Origin: DASQBT01 sp049578545
Lineage (GTDB): Bacteria > Pseudomonadota > Gammaproteobacteria > Burkholderiales > Thiobacillaceae
Reading direction: 5' to 3'
Length of the DNA stretch: 14,468 nt
Assembly: GCA_049578545.1 (NCBI GenBank)
Contig: JBAUMF010000095.1
Span: forward strand, 1-14,468
Within the stretch, counting starts at the first letter, position 1; every line of letters begins with the position of its first letter. The notes under the pieces are model-generated. The model saw only the letters and a list, made by a program, of their open reading frames with translations. It was not told the origin of the DNA and did no database searches. This document shows positions 1-8,101 of this stretch, piece after piece. The position numbers were made by a program, and so were the translations under genes.

Positions 1-59
1 GCCATCAGCCGAATTTCTTCAAGCATCTTGCGATCCAATGTTCGTCCATCTCGTTTCAT
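1..59 (-). CDS. Partial IS630-type transposase, N-terminus only
   Basis: Reading leftward from an ATG at 59-57, the first 19 codons give MKRDGRTLDRKMLEEIRLM and run off the window. This opening closely resembles, from memory, the start of IS630/Tc1-mariner-type transposases with an N-terminal helix-turn-helix (MKRDGR-LD-KTLE-IR-MAV). Only the N-terminus is visible, so the DDE catalytic domain cannot be checked. The upstream side (60-119) should then hold one end of the element, but I cannot define its terminal inverted repeat or a TA target duplication. No good Shine-Dalgarno sequence precedes the ATG. It could also be a stand-alone helix-turn-helix protein. Identification rests on a short motif, so confidence is moderate. 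Confidence 0.6.
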   Translation of the reverse strand, partial: MKRDGRTLDRKMLEEIRLM

Positions 60-119
60 GCAACATGAGACTGTCATGGGTGCTGCGAGTTCCACATTTG
101 TCGTCTTATTTAGCGACCA

Positions 120-356
120 GTGAGTAATCAAATGTCTCAGGCTGAATTATTGAGCAGGGAAACACTGATGAAAGCTACTCTTGAACAGAAAGCTCCCCAA
201 TGGTTACCCGAGCTTGAGACTGAGACCTTTGGACTGAGTGAGGGTATTAAAAGACTACCTTTTTGCCGCGCATTTACTGAAATTGGTCCACAAATATCGA
301 AAAAGTCCTGTATAAATAAATGTCCGGCAAAATTTGAAGATTTCTTTACGTGCTAG
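120..356 (+). CDS. Small unrecognised protein with Cys-containing C-terminus
   Basis: A 78-codon frame starting with GTG at 120; an in-frame ATG at 132 is an alternative start, and neither has a strong ribosome site. The N-terminal half is acidic and probably helical. The C-terminal third is basic and contains cysteines (one in LPFCRAF, then SCINKC and a final FFTC). There is no signal peptide or membrane segment. I do not recognise the family. Its TAG stop (354-356) overlaps the AGGAG ribosome site of the next gene, which begins nine bases later, so the two are probably co-transcribed. Base composition is lower in GC than the peptidase genes to the right, which would fit recent acquisition next to the transposase at the window edge. 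It could also be a truncated remnant. Confidence 0.45.
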   Translation: MSNQMSQAELLSRETLMKATLEQKAPQWLPELETETFGLSEGIKRLPFCRAFTEIGPQISKKSCINKCPAKFEDFFTC

Positions 357-365
357 GAGACAATT

Positions 366-677
366 TTGAAAACAATACGACACCACCTTTCCCTTGTTTC
401 CCTAGTATGTCTCTTGGGACTCTCCGCGCAAGCAAACGCTGACGTGATTCAGGGCATGAAAAGGGAAAAAATCTCCCTTGCCCCCCTGCCTGTGGATATA
501 TATTTGCGGCCGCACGAGAAGCCGACAGTTGCATTCACCACTCCCTGCATAATGATAGAAAAAATGTCCAATGGCTTCCCTCCCATCATGGCTTTCGAGA
601 CATTCATGTTCGAGGTGATTGGGAATGTGAACGACTCGGATCTGTTGCCAGTAAGACTCGAGCCGGTCTGCATCTAG
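366..677 (+). CDS. Small secreted protein of unknown function
   Basis: Starts at TTG 366, chosen because AGGAGA lies at 356-361, six bases upstream, and because this start gives a complete Sec signal peptide: basic MKTIRHH, a hydrophobic stretch (LSLVSLVCLLGLS) and a likely cleavage after AQANA. The mature part is about 78 residues, beta-rich by appearance, with two cysteines (TTPCIM and the penultimate residue of EPVCI) that could form a disulfide in the periplasm. No lipobox and no further membrane segment. I do not recognise the family. It follows the preceding gene at a nine-base gap and probably shares its transcript. It converges on the metallopeptidase gene ending at 799; the 121 bases between contain no clear terminator hairpin. 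Confidence 0.65.
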   Translation: MKTIRHHLSLVSLVCLLGLSAQANADVIQGMKREKISLAPLPVDIYLRPHEKPTVAFTTPCIMIEKMSNGFPPIMAFETFMFEVIGNVNDSDLLPVRLEPVCI

Positions 678-798
678 CGGCTCATTCGTCGCCGCCGCAA
701 CAAACAGTCGGGCAATGACCCCGAGTGCCGCTTCCGGGCCTCAGTGAAAGGTGCAGCGAAACGTAGGGATGTCTGGCGCACGGGCTGAGCCAGTCCGG

Positions 799-2787
799 TC
801 AGGGCTTGACCATTGTCTGCTCGACGCTAGGAGGCCAGACGCCCTTGGCTTTGACACGAGGGCCTTCGAACACCAACCAGCTTTGCCGGCCATAATGCGG
901 CAAGGCACGCTCCAGCGCCTGCAAACCTGCCGTATCGCGGGAGGACACGACGGCATAAGGACGGCCGTCCCGATCCCGACCCGCCCAGACTTGGGCCGTA
1001 CCGTTACCATCGAGGCCATTCGGACGGGGCGCCAGGCCATGCCTCGCGAGCCAGGCATCCACCGCCACAGTCGTGCCCATGATCAGCATCGCCCCCTGAC
1101 CCGGCAGGCCGTAGGCTCGATCCGCCACCTCGATCGGCTGGGCATCCAGCAAGCGCCCAGCGAGTGACCAGGCGGCGTTGCGCAGCGCTTTATCTTCATC
1201 GACCACGACGATCCCGGTCTGAGGTGCTACGAACACCTCTCTCAGAATGGCAGGGAACAATGCTGGTTCCACACGGCGCCAGAGCCGGTAGTCCGGGTCC
1301 AGTTCCACTGATTGAACCCTGCCACGGACAGCAAGCCGGGTGCTGGCCTCATGTCCCGTCAGATCTATCCAGCGATCATCGGTCTGGCTGGCATCGACAC
1401 GTAAACGGACAGGCACCCGCAGCGAATAATCGCCGGACTGTTTCAGCTCCAAAGTGAGCATGGCGCCGTGTTGCTCCGCCCCGCTGATCGTGATCTTGGG
1501 TGCGCCCGGACGCACGATCCACTGCCGGAAGAAGACGCCCAGGCCGCGGTGAGAGGCGCGGGTGAAGGCCTCTTCCAGATCTGCCCAGGACGCGGTCTGG
1601 AAACGCTTGTCCTGCCATAGCAGGCGCACGCCTTGATCGAATGCCTTGACTCCGATCAGATCGCGCAGCATGAAGAACACCATGGCCGCCTTGTCGTAGC
1701 CGATGATCGAGGAGATGCCGTGATGGCGCGCGACGAAATCCTTCAGGGCAATGTCCTCGGACGGCGGCACGGCGACCAGATCACGCAGCCATTCCAGGCG
1801 CGCTTCCCGGGCCGCTGCCTCTGACTGATCCTCCTTGTAGGCATAGTCCGCCATGAAGGTGGTGAGGCCTTCTGACCAGTTACCCCGGTCATAGTCCGGG
1901 TACACCCCATTGCCCCACCAGTTGTGCAGGATCTCGTGCCCCAGCGAGGTGGCGCGGATGAAGGGCAGCCGGAGAACCTGCCACCCCAGATAGGTAAGAC
2001 TGGGCATGCCAAAGCCGGTTGGCAGGGGGCTGGAAACGATGCTGAACGAGGCGAACGGGTAGGCGCCGATCAGGCGGCTGTAGCGTTCTATGTAGCGCGC
2101 CGAGTCATCCAGATAAGCCCCAGCGAGATCCGCCAGTTCAGGATGGAACCAGGTGCGCAGCCGGATTCTCTGCCCTCGGGGCAAGGTAAGTATGCGCTCG
2201 CTGACCTGGTAGGGCCCGGCCATCAGCTCGATGCCCTCGGCGGGATGGGGAAAGTCGAATTCGGCAGAGTACCCCTGCCTGCTCTCGGCCTCATGCGTGA
2301 GTTCGCCCGGCACCAGACCCTTCTGGCCGGCGGGCAGGCTCAAGCGCAGGTGGTAGGTAAACAACTGGCCGGGATCGGGATACCAGCCGCTGCCGCCAGG
2401 CAGGTAACTGCCGTCCGGGTCGGCCATGGGCGGCATGCGGCCCAGCACCTGGCGCTGGTCTGCCTGGACCAGAGGCGCCAACGAGCCTTGATAGCCAAGC
2501 GTCAGGCGATGCAAGGAATGGCCGGCGGAATCGATCCGATAGTGATTCAAGCCACCGGCTACCTGGGGTGGGGGCACACCTACGGGTTGCCCGTCCACTT
2601 CCAGCCGTGTGACACGCAGGGCCGGGTCCAGCGCCAATTCATGCAGGTTGGACACGCCGCTGACCACCGCTGTCGCGCTGAAGGCCCGGGTGGCGGGATC
2701 CAGACGCAAGTCGAGGTCGAGATGGGGCGGCGCGCACCACGCCCCCATCGCCGTCAGAAAGAGAAATAGACCGAGCAGTATTCTCAT
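799..2787 (-). CDS. Exported M1-family (gluzincin) metallopeptidase
   Basis: A 662-residue protein. The start is the ATG at 2787-2785 rather than a longer frame to 2856: it overlaps the stop of the upstream gene as ATGA, and a signal peptide follows at once (MRILLGLFLFLTAMGAWCA). The zinc site is visible: HEILH at about residues 284-288 followed, after 17 residues, by NWSEG with the third ligand Glu306; the classical M1 spacing is 18. GYDKAAMVFFML near 363 carries a plausible transition-state Tyr. The usual GAMEN exopeptidase motif is replaced by GFGMPSLTYLG, so true aminopeptidase activity is uncertain. About 130 C-terminal residues form an extra alpha/beta-looking region I cannot assign. 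It probably works in the periplasm, and coupling to the ChaN-like gene suggests a shared role. Confidence 0.88.
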   Translation of the reverse strand: MRILLGLFLFLTAMGAWCAPPHLDLDLRLDPATRAFSATAVVSGVSNLHELALDPALRVTRLEVDGQPVGVPPPQVAGGLNHYRIDSAGHSLHRLTLGYQGSLAPLVQADQRQVLGRMPPMADPDGSYLPGGSGWYPDPGQLFTYHLRLSLPAGQKGLVPGELTHEAESRQGYSAEFDFPHPAEGIELMAGPYQVSERILTLPRGQRIRLRTWFHPELADLAGAYLDDSARYIERYSRLIGAYPFASFSIVSSPLPTGFGMPSLTYLGWQVLRLPFIRATSLGHEILHNWWGNGVYPDYDRGNWSEGLTTFMADYAYKEDQSEAAAREARLEWLRDLVAVPPSEDIALKDFVARHHGISSIIGYDKAAMVFFMLRDLIGVKAFDQGVRLLWQDKRFQTASWADLEEAFTRASHRGLGVFFRQWIVRPGAPKITISGAEQHGAMLTLELKQSGDYSLRVPVRLRVDASQTDDRWIDLTGHEASTRLAVRGRVQSVELDPDYRLWRRVEPALFPAILREVFVAPQTGIVVVDEDKALRNAAWSLAGRLLDAQPIEVADRAYGLPGQGAMLIMGTTVAVDAWLARHGLAPRPNGLDGNGTAQVWAGRDRDGRPYAVVSSRDTAGLQALERALPHYGRQSWLVFEGPRVKAKGVWPPSVEQTMVKP

Positions 2788-3980
2788 GAATCGGCAGGGA
2801 AGCGCGCAACCATTTCCATTTCGAAGAAACCTCGACGTACCTTGAGCGGCAGCCAAGTGCCTGGCGCCTGGCGCATTACCGCTGCGCGCAGGTCCTCAGG
2901 GCTCTTGACTGGACGCCCTGCGACTTCCGTTATCAAATCGCCTGCCCGGAGCCCGGCATTGGCGGCCACGCTGCCGTTCACCACCTCTGCGATGCGGATA
3001 CCGTTCGGGTCCGGTTCCATGGAAACGCCAAGGCGGGGTGGATTGTCCGCTGATGGATTGACCAGGTAGACGGCATCAGCCAGGACAGGGGAGATCTCGC
3101 CGCAGCCTTGGTCCACGTCCAGGGTCAGCAGCCTGCTCACCCGGTCCACGCCCAGGTCCTTGAGCTGGTTTGGCACGCCGAATCCGTTGCGCACGTGGCC
3201 CGAACCCATAATGCCCGCCACCAGGGCCTTGGGATGCTGTTTCAGGAAGTTGGCAATCGCCTGGGCCATGGCCCTGTCCCAAACGGTCTGGGCCTCAACA
3301 AAGCGCGGGAAAGCCCCCTCTCCGCCTGCCCTGGCCGGATGGTGCTCGAAGATCTCATGCAGCTCCGTCACATAGGCAGAGTCCGGCTGTGCGGGCCGTG
3401 TCACCCCTTCCTTCTGCGCCTCGGGCACGCTGTCCCAGCCCAGCCTGCCCACCTGCTCTACCAGGCTATGTTCGACATTGAGGGCCAGCATGGGGATGCG
3501 GTTCATGCGTGCAAAGTTGAACAGCGGCAGGTAGATGTTGGGATCGTAGTTCCAGATGTCTTTCCAATCCACCAGCTTCAGGAATTCCGTTTGGGAAAGC
3601 CCGCCCGCCACCCATCGGTCCAGCAGGGGCTGCACCCGGCGTGGAAACATCTCTAAGCCAATGGCCATGTCCGGATGTCGGGAGAACAGCTGAGCGAGGG
3701 TTTGCAGCTGCCAGCGATGGTCTTCCGCGCTGTCGTGGCGCTCCCCCAGAAGCACAACCTTCTGGCTTGCCAGGTGATCGATGAAGGATGGCATCGAGAG
3801 CAGACGAACACCGTGGGAATCCGTGCCTAACCACTGGCCGGCCTGTCCACAGGGGCTGGAGTTGAGGGCATTGTCCTGGCTGCAAGCAATGGAAGGAAGC
3901 AGGCAAAGCAGGAAATTCAATGCAAAATATGTCCGCTTGCCAAGCAGGGAGCATGAATGAGGAATCGCGGCCGAATTCAT
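2784..3980 (-). CDS. ChaN-like lipoprotein with C-terminal PDZ domain
   Basis: About 398 residues from the ATG at 3980-3978; a TTG at 4049 would add 23 residues that look unlike a leader, so I prefer 3980. The N-terminus has a basic KRT followed by YFALNFLLCLLPSIAC, a signal peptide with a possible though imperfect lipobox. The body matches the ChaN/Tiki-like haem-binding family (DUF399): VVLLGERHDS (about 75-84), GLEMFPRR, a central DWKDIWNYDP, and GIMGSGHVRNG near 257-266. A PDZ domain follows from about 315 to 385, with the carboxylate-binding loop LGVSM and GLRAGDLI. ChaN binds haem and is linked to iron uptake; that role here is inferred. The stop overlaps the start of the M1 peptidase by four bases (ATGA), indicating translational coupling. 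Confidence 0.85.
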   Translation of the reverse strand: MNSAAIPHSCSLLGKRTYFALNFLLCLLPSIACSQDNALNSSPCGQAGQWLGTDSHGVRLLSMPSFIDHLASQKVVLLGERHDSAEDHRWQLQTLAQLFSRHPDMAIGLEMFPRRVQPLLDRWVAGGLSQTEFLKLVDWKDIWNYDPNIYLPLFNFARMNRIPMLALNVEHSLVEQVGRLGWDSVPEAQKEGVTRPAQPDSAYVTELHEIFEHHPARAGGEGAFPRFVEAQTVWDRAMAQAIANFLKQHPKALVAGIMGSGHVRNGFGVPNQLKDLGVDRVSRLLTLDVDQGCGEISPVLADAVYLVNPSADNPPRLGVSMEPDPNGIRIAEVVNGSVAANAGLRAGDLITEVAGRPVKSPEDLRAAVMRQAPGTWLPLKVRRGFFEMEMVARFPADS

Positions 3981-4406
3981 ATGAGTAATAGGTTCCAAAG
4001 AGAGAAGAAGTTCAAAGCCTGGCGAAATATTCGCATGTGGGAGGTTCAAATTTGAAATGAAACGACTGAATCAAAGCATACCTGGCCGGCTGTCCGATGA
4101 CAGAGTCTCTTTCCGAGTCGGAGGTTCAATCGATTCATTGTTGCATTGATCTGCCGTCGTGTAATGGTGGTCAAGTACTTGGCAGGGAGCGACCATCCGA
4201 TTTAAACACGACCCATTCAGATTTTCGCGTTCGAAGCAAGTGGACCGCGCCGTAACCTCTGGCGACCCGGCATGGCATCGAGGGTGCTGGCGCGCAATTG
4301 CCATGAACAAAGTTGCTGGGACCCCTGGGGGCGCACGCACAATGGCCCTTTGGAACGTCACGGCAGCGTCGTTGTGCAACCGCACTATGACTTACCAACA
4401 CGGCCG
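3981..4406. other. Intergenic stretch, no convincing gene
   Basis: Some 426 bases between the ChaN-like gene and the end of the NAD-binding protein gene. Frames of up to about 100 codons exist on both strands but have no ribosome site and Cys/Arg-rich low-quality translations, so I call none. It should hold the promoter of the ChaN/peptidase pair. A perfect 12-base palindrome, TTCAAATTTGAA, lies at 4045-4056, about 65 bases before the preferred start, and could be an operator. I see no clear terminator for the gene ending at 4407. Confidence 0.5.
4045..4056. promoter_or_regulatory. 12-bp palindrome upstream of ChaN-like gene
   Basis: TTCAAATTTGAA is a perfect palindrome 65 bases upstream of the preferred start of the ChaN-like gene. 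Its position would suit an operator. It is AT-rich and short, so chance is possible. No matching second copy was noticed in the window. Confidence 0.25.
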
Positions 4407-5861
4407 TCACGCTCGGGATGCCTCCCGCGACTCAGCGCGCCTGGCGATTGCCCTGGCCAGCCCGTGGAAGATGACGACATGCGCGGGCGCCAGCGCATGC
4501 CAGTACAGGAGGCCGGGTGCGCCGGCCGGATGGAAATACCCGGTCACGATGATCTTCGTCTGGCGTTCATCCTGCGGCAAGAGCTCAAACTCGAGGGCCG
4601 CCGATCCGGGCAGCCGCATTTCTGCGAGAAGCGTCAAACGCCGGCCCGGTTCCAGTGCCACGACGCGCCAGAAATCCACCGTATCGCCAAGGGCGAGATC
4701 GTGCGGATCACGGCGGCCGCGCCGCAGTCCGGAGCCACCGGCCAACTGATCGGCGCAACCGCGCACCTTCCACAGCGCGTTGAGGAAATAGTACCCATTG
4801 TCGCCGCCGATCGACGCCACCTCGCACCAGACAGCGTCGGCAGATGCGGCCGCCATTGCTTCACCCTGTATGCGCTTTGCATAGAAGGCGAAGTCGGGCC
4901 GATTTTGCCGGTAGAGCATTGAACCCTCAGTCCAGCGACGGGACGCGTCGCCCTCGCGCTCGGCCGCGAGTGCGGCTTGTGCAGCTGCGCGATAAGTCTT
5001 GAGTTCAAGCGGGATCAGTGCCCGGATTGCAGCATCATCGGCAACCACGTCATGCGCCAGCCCTTGGATCAGCGCCCGCGCGACATTGGTCGGCACCGCG
5101 GTAACGAGGTTCAGCCAATACGATGACAGCCGCGGGCTCAGCAACGGTACCGGCACGATCAGCGGACGGCGCCCGACCAGCGCGCCGAACTGACGCATGA
5201 GGTCCTCATAGGTCAATATCCCCGGACCGCCGACATCGTAGATGCCCCCCGCAGCCTCGGCCAACAACGGCAGGCGGGCAAGGTATTCGAGGACGTCGTC
5301 AAGCGCAATCGGCTGCGCCCGCGAGCGTACCCAACGCGGCGTAACCATCGCGGGCAAATGGAAGACCAGGTCGCGCATGACCTCGAACGCGGCCGAGCCC
5401 GGGCCGATAATGATGCCGGCCCGCAATTCGGTCACCGGCACCGGGCCTTCACGCAGGATCGCGCCGGTTTCGCCGCGCGAGGCGAGGTGCGTTGAAGGCC
5501 CTGCTGAAGGTTGCAGCCCGCCGAGGTACACGATGCGCTTCACGCCTGCGCGCGCGGCGGCGTCGCGGAAATTCGCCGCAGCCTTACGATCGATACGCGG
5601 AAAATCGGGGCCCGCAGCCATCGAGTGCACAAGGTAATAGGCAATGTCGATTCGATCGAGCGCGGGCGCTAGACTCGCCGGGTCGAGCGCGTCGGCGCTG
5701 ACGATTTCGACACCCGGCCACCCTCGCGCCGCAAGCGCGTCGAGCCGACGCGAGGCAGCGCGGACGGCAAATCCGCGCGCGGCGAGATAAGGCACGAGAT
5801 GGGTGCCCACATAGCCGCTCGCACCCAGGACAAGGACGTGCAGACTATTCGCAGCGGACAT
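4407..5861 (-). CDS. NAD(P)-binding epimerase-like protein with DUF2867 domain
   Basis: A 484-residue protein starting at the ATG 5861-5859. Residues 1-300 form an atypical short-chain dehydrogenase/NmrA-like Rossmann domain: VLVLGASGYVGTHL at 9-22 gives the GxxGxxG dinucleotide loop, followed by RAASRR, ADALDP and YYLVHSM. From about residue 320 to the end the sequence fits the DUF2867 domain that often follows such Rossmann domains; the molecular function of this family is not established. No signal peptide, so cytoplasmic. GC-rich third codon positions are stronger here than in the adjacent regulator. Its ATG shares one base with the stop of the frame read through from the HxlR regulator (TAATG), but that stop probably lies out of the regulator's true frame (see HxlR entry). 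The two genes are likely still co-transcribed. Confidence 0.88.
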   Translation of the reverse strand: MSAANSLHVLVLGASGYVGTHLVPYLAARGFAVRAASRRLDALAARGWPGVEIVSADALDPASLAPALDRIDIAYYLVHSMAAGPDFPRIDRKAAANFRDAAARAGVKRIVYLGGLQPSAGPSTHLASRGETGAILREGPVPVTELRAGIIIGPGSAAFEVMRDLVFHLPAMVTPRWVRSRAQPIALDDVLEYLARLPLLAEAAGGIYDVGGPGILTYEDLMRQFGALVGRRPLIVPVPLLSPRLSSYWLNLVTAVPTNVARALIQGLAHDVVADDAAIRALIPLELKTYRAAAQAALAAEREGDASRRWTEGSMLYRQNRPDFAFYAKRIQGEAMAAASADAVWCEVASIGGDNGYYFLNALWKVRGCADQLAGGSGLRRGRRDPHDLALGDTVDFWRVVALEPGRRLTLLAEMRLPGSAALEFELLPQDERQTKIIVTGYFHPAGAPGLLYWHALAPAHVVIFHGLARAIARRAESREASRA

Positions 5862-5990
5862 TATCGTGTCACTGCTTCAGCGAGCCGCGCGAAGCGCATC
5901 GGGAAAAGCCTCATCGACAGCCGTGGAGTGAGAGCCGATCTTGGTCCAGGCAATATCTGTTTGCCAAAGATAATCACATGCCGTGAGCTT

Positions 5991-6697
5991 CTAGCCAAGA
6001 TTCCATCCCACTTGGGGCAGCTCATCCACAATGCCCAGCCTGGCCAATGCACTGCAACGCAGCCAATGTTTAAGTTGCTGGTAAGTCTTGCGTCGCCTGA
6101 CACTTTGACATCCCCTTTTTGGACTGCATTCCCCAAGCGCTGTTGGCCAATCCAGATGGCAGCCATCGTTTTAAGTGAGCACTTGATGAGAATGTCAACA
6201 TCATAACCACGGTTATTCAAACATAAGTCAACTTCACCATTTTCGGAGACCAGCCACCAGTCCCTTGCCCCTCGTGGTGCATCAGGATATTCAAGCTGCA
6301 CGATGGCGCGATGTTTTGGAAAGACCTTCGGATCAACGGACCGGCGCATATCCCACATCAACAAGCCTGCATCCAAATCCTTGTTGTCCAAGTTTGAACG
6401 GGCCCACCGATGATCCCACGCGCCAAGCAGCTCGACAATCGGGCGCAACTCCAACCCGGCGGAAGTCAGGTTGTGAGTGTGGTCTCCCGTGCTCCCGCGC
6501 ATTTCTACAACGCCGGCTTCCACCAGCTGTTTAAGTCGCGCAGACAACAAGGTCGGGGACATCATGGGGACGGCCCTTTTTATCTCATTGAACCTTGTAC
6601 TCCCCGCAACCAGTTCACGCACAACGATTAATGTCCAGCGTTCGCACAACAATTGGGTCGCCTGGGCCAGCGGGCAAAACTGTCCATAGGAATTCAT
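5991..6697 (-). pseudogene. HxlR-family transcriptional regulator, probably frameshifted
   Basis: Start ATG 6697-6695, with GGAG about nine bases upstream. Residues 1-100 are a clear HxlR winged-helix domain (FCPLAQATQLLCERWTLIVV, then FNEIKRAVPMMSPTLLSARL and LVEAGVVEMR). Residues 115-200 resemble the SCP2-like C-terminal domain of long HxlR proteins. As read, the frame continues to 5861 with a Trp/Arg/Pro-rich tail unlike the family. If one base is restored near 6092-6094 (codon 202), the next frame reads RKTYQQLKHWLRCSALARLG and continues through IVDELPQVGWNLG to a TAG at 5993-5991. This gives about 235 residues, the usual size, with the expected helix. I therefore infer a one-base deletion, real or a sequencing error. 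It is divergent from the methyltransferase gene, which it may control. Confidence 0.7.
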
Positions 6698-6857
6698 TTG
6701 AACACTCCGGGTTAGGCCTGTAATCGTAGACTTCCTGCCACTGCAGATACTGTACTTCTCAAGCTGGATGACAGTTGCGAGTGTGTAAGCGCTTCAATCA
6801 TGAACAGGATGATTTAGAGCTAATGGGTTTACAGATTTCCAGCAAAGGAGGTCAATC
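6698..6857. promoter_or_regulatory. Divergent intergenic region, HxlR / methyltransferase
   Basis: 160 bases between two divergent starts must hold both promoters. On the plus side there is a near-perfect ribosome site, AAAGGAGGT at 6844-6852, five bases before the methyltransferase ATG. A short palindrome, AAGCGCTT, lies near 6787-6794, and the interrupted repeat ACTGCAGATACTG lies upstream of it. HxlR-family proteins commonly bind inverted repeats in such regions, but I cannot define their operator or a clear -35/-10 pair. Confidence 0.4.
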
Positions 6858-7688
6858 ATGACAATCGACCAAGCGATTGCAGCGCATTATTTGCACGGCG
6901 ACTTGCTCAATACGATTCAAACGCCCATTACCAAGCTCGGCAAAACAGTTGGAAACATCACGATCGACGATCTGGCTCCCGTTGATGAGTTCCACATTGG
7001 TAGCCGGCCCGCACCCGAGCATTTCCTGGGTCAGCGCAATTTTTGCGACCAGGACCACATACTCGATGTGGGCGGCGGTCTGGGCGGCGCTTCTCGGTAT
7101 GTTGCCAGCACGTTCAACTGTCTTGTTACGGGGATTGACTTGACAGACGAATACATCGAAACAGGCAAGGCTCTACGCAGCTAAGTCAAGCTGGATAAGC
7201 AGATCACCCTTCGACATGGCAGCGCTCTTTCCATGCCTTTCCAGAATGAATCATTCGATGGCGTTTACATGATGCACGTGGGCATGAACATCGAGGACAA
7301 GGCCCGGTTGTTTGCCGAAATCTATCGGGTTATGCGGCCAGGGTCATCATTCGGCGCCTACGACGTAATGCGGATCAAGGACGGCGAGTTGGCCTATCCA
7401 GTGCCCTGGGCAGCAGAAAGTGCCACAAGCCGGTTGGCCACCCCCGCTCAATACAGGCAGGCTTTAAGCAATGCGGGATTTGACGTGTCCAGTGAGAACA
7501 ATCGCCGTGATTTTGCCCTCGACTTCCTTCAGAAGCTGCGCGCCAGAACGGAGGCCAATGGCGGTCCACCCCCACTCGGGTTACACACTTTGATGAAAGA
7601 AAGCACGGCCATCAAAAACAGGAACATGATCGACAATATTGCGGCTGAGTACATAGCGCCCGTTGAAATGATTGCTCAGAAACCCTGA
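6858..7688 (+). pseudogene. Class I SAM-dependent methyltransferase broken by an in-frame TAA
   Basis: A 276-codon frame from ATG 6858 (ribosome site AAAGGAGGT) to TGA 7686-7688, interrupted only by TAA at 7182-7184, codon 109. Both sides are in the same frame and form one protein. Before the stop are DEFHIGSRPAPEHFLGQ and the SAM-binding motif I ILDVGGGLGGASRYVA (about 68-83), then TGIDLTDEYIETGKALRS. After it come VKLDKQITLRHGSALSMPFQ, FDGVYMMHVGMNIEDK and YRVMRPGSSFGAYDVM. This is the UbiE/COQ5-like layout of small-molecule methyltransferases; the substrate is unknown. TAA is not a known recoding codon for selenocysteine or pyrrolysine. So this is a nonsense mutation, a sequencing error, or, less likely, a restart at an internal ATG such as 7233 giving a fragment without motif I. 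Confidence 0.85.
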
Positions 7689-7861
7689 AGAAATATTGGG
7701 GCGGGCGGGCCTGGCCGTTCCCTGAGTGGGCGCTAGAGCCGGTTCAGATATTCCGGCAGCGGACACTCGAACTGGTCTCTGAGCATGAAGGGGCCCTAAG
7801 CTTCATCTATTTGCCACTGGAGTCAATAGGATCCGGCCTTCTGCGCCAACTTGCCATATGA
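7685..7861 (+). pseudogene. Possible coding remnant after the methyltransferase
   Basis: In the frame shifted from the methyltransferase stop, 58 codons read without a stop and look protein-like: LKKYWGGRAWPFPEWALEPV at the start and EGALSFIYLPLESIGSGLL toward the end, then TGA at 7859-7861. There is no start codon or ribosome site, so it is at best the tail of a lost gene or an out-of-frame piece. I do not recognise it. It abuts the end of the minus-strand remnant at 7868. Support is only the regular amino-acid pattern. Confidence 0.25.
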
Positions 7862-7867
7862 TCTAAT

Positions 7868-8101
7868 TTAGTCTTCCTTGTCCTCATCTTCGGGCTTTGT
7901 TTTTTCGGCTTGCTGGTGTTTGTCCTGCTGGCTCAATTTGGCTTGCCTTTCTTGCTCCTGCTTTGCATGCGTTTCAATTCAATATTTTCGCAGTTCGTCC
8001 CAATGGGCTTCAAAGCCAGGTGTGTCTTCCAGTACCCAATATGGATCAAGCAGCCAGGCGGCTTTAAGCGCGGCGATTTCCTCCGGTGTGCGTTTGTTCA
8101 T
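7868..8101 (-). pseudogene. Small hydrophilic protein gene with an internal TGA
   Basis: Starts at ATG 8101-8099, overlapping the stop of the upstream remnant as ATGA. The first 40 codons read MNKRTPEEIAALKAAWLLDP and continue with YWVLEDTPGFEAHWDELRKY, ending in TGA at 7981-7979. The same frame then continues for 36 codons with a highly charged, Gln/Lys/Glu-rich coiled-coil-like tail (AKQEQERQAKLSQQDKHQQ, KTKPEDEDKED) to TAA at 7870-7868. The compositional continuity suggests one 77-residue protein cut by a nonsense codon. A 40-residue functional protein is also possible. The family is not one I can name. The overlap with the upstream frame indicates an old operon. Confidence 0.5.

Noticed and set aside
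1924..2769. Long plus-strand open frame of about 280 codons
   Set aside because: It lies wholly antisense to the M1 peptidase gene, whose motifs, signal peptide and coupled start are convincing; the antisense translation is Gln/Gly/Ala-rich and has no ribosome site.
4071..4410. Overlapping frames of 79-104 codons on the minus strand between the ChaN-like and NAD-binding genes
   Set aside because: No ribosome site, poor Cys/Arg-rich composition and no recognisable motif; treated as intergenic.
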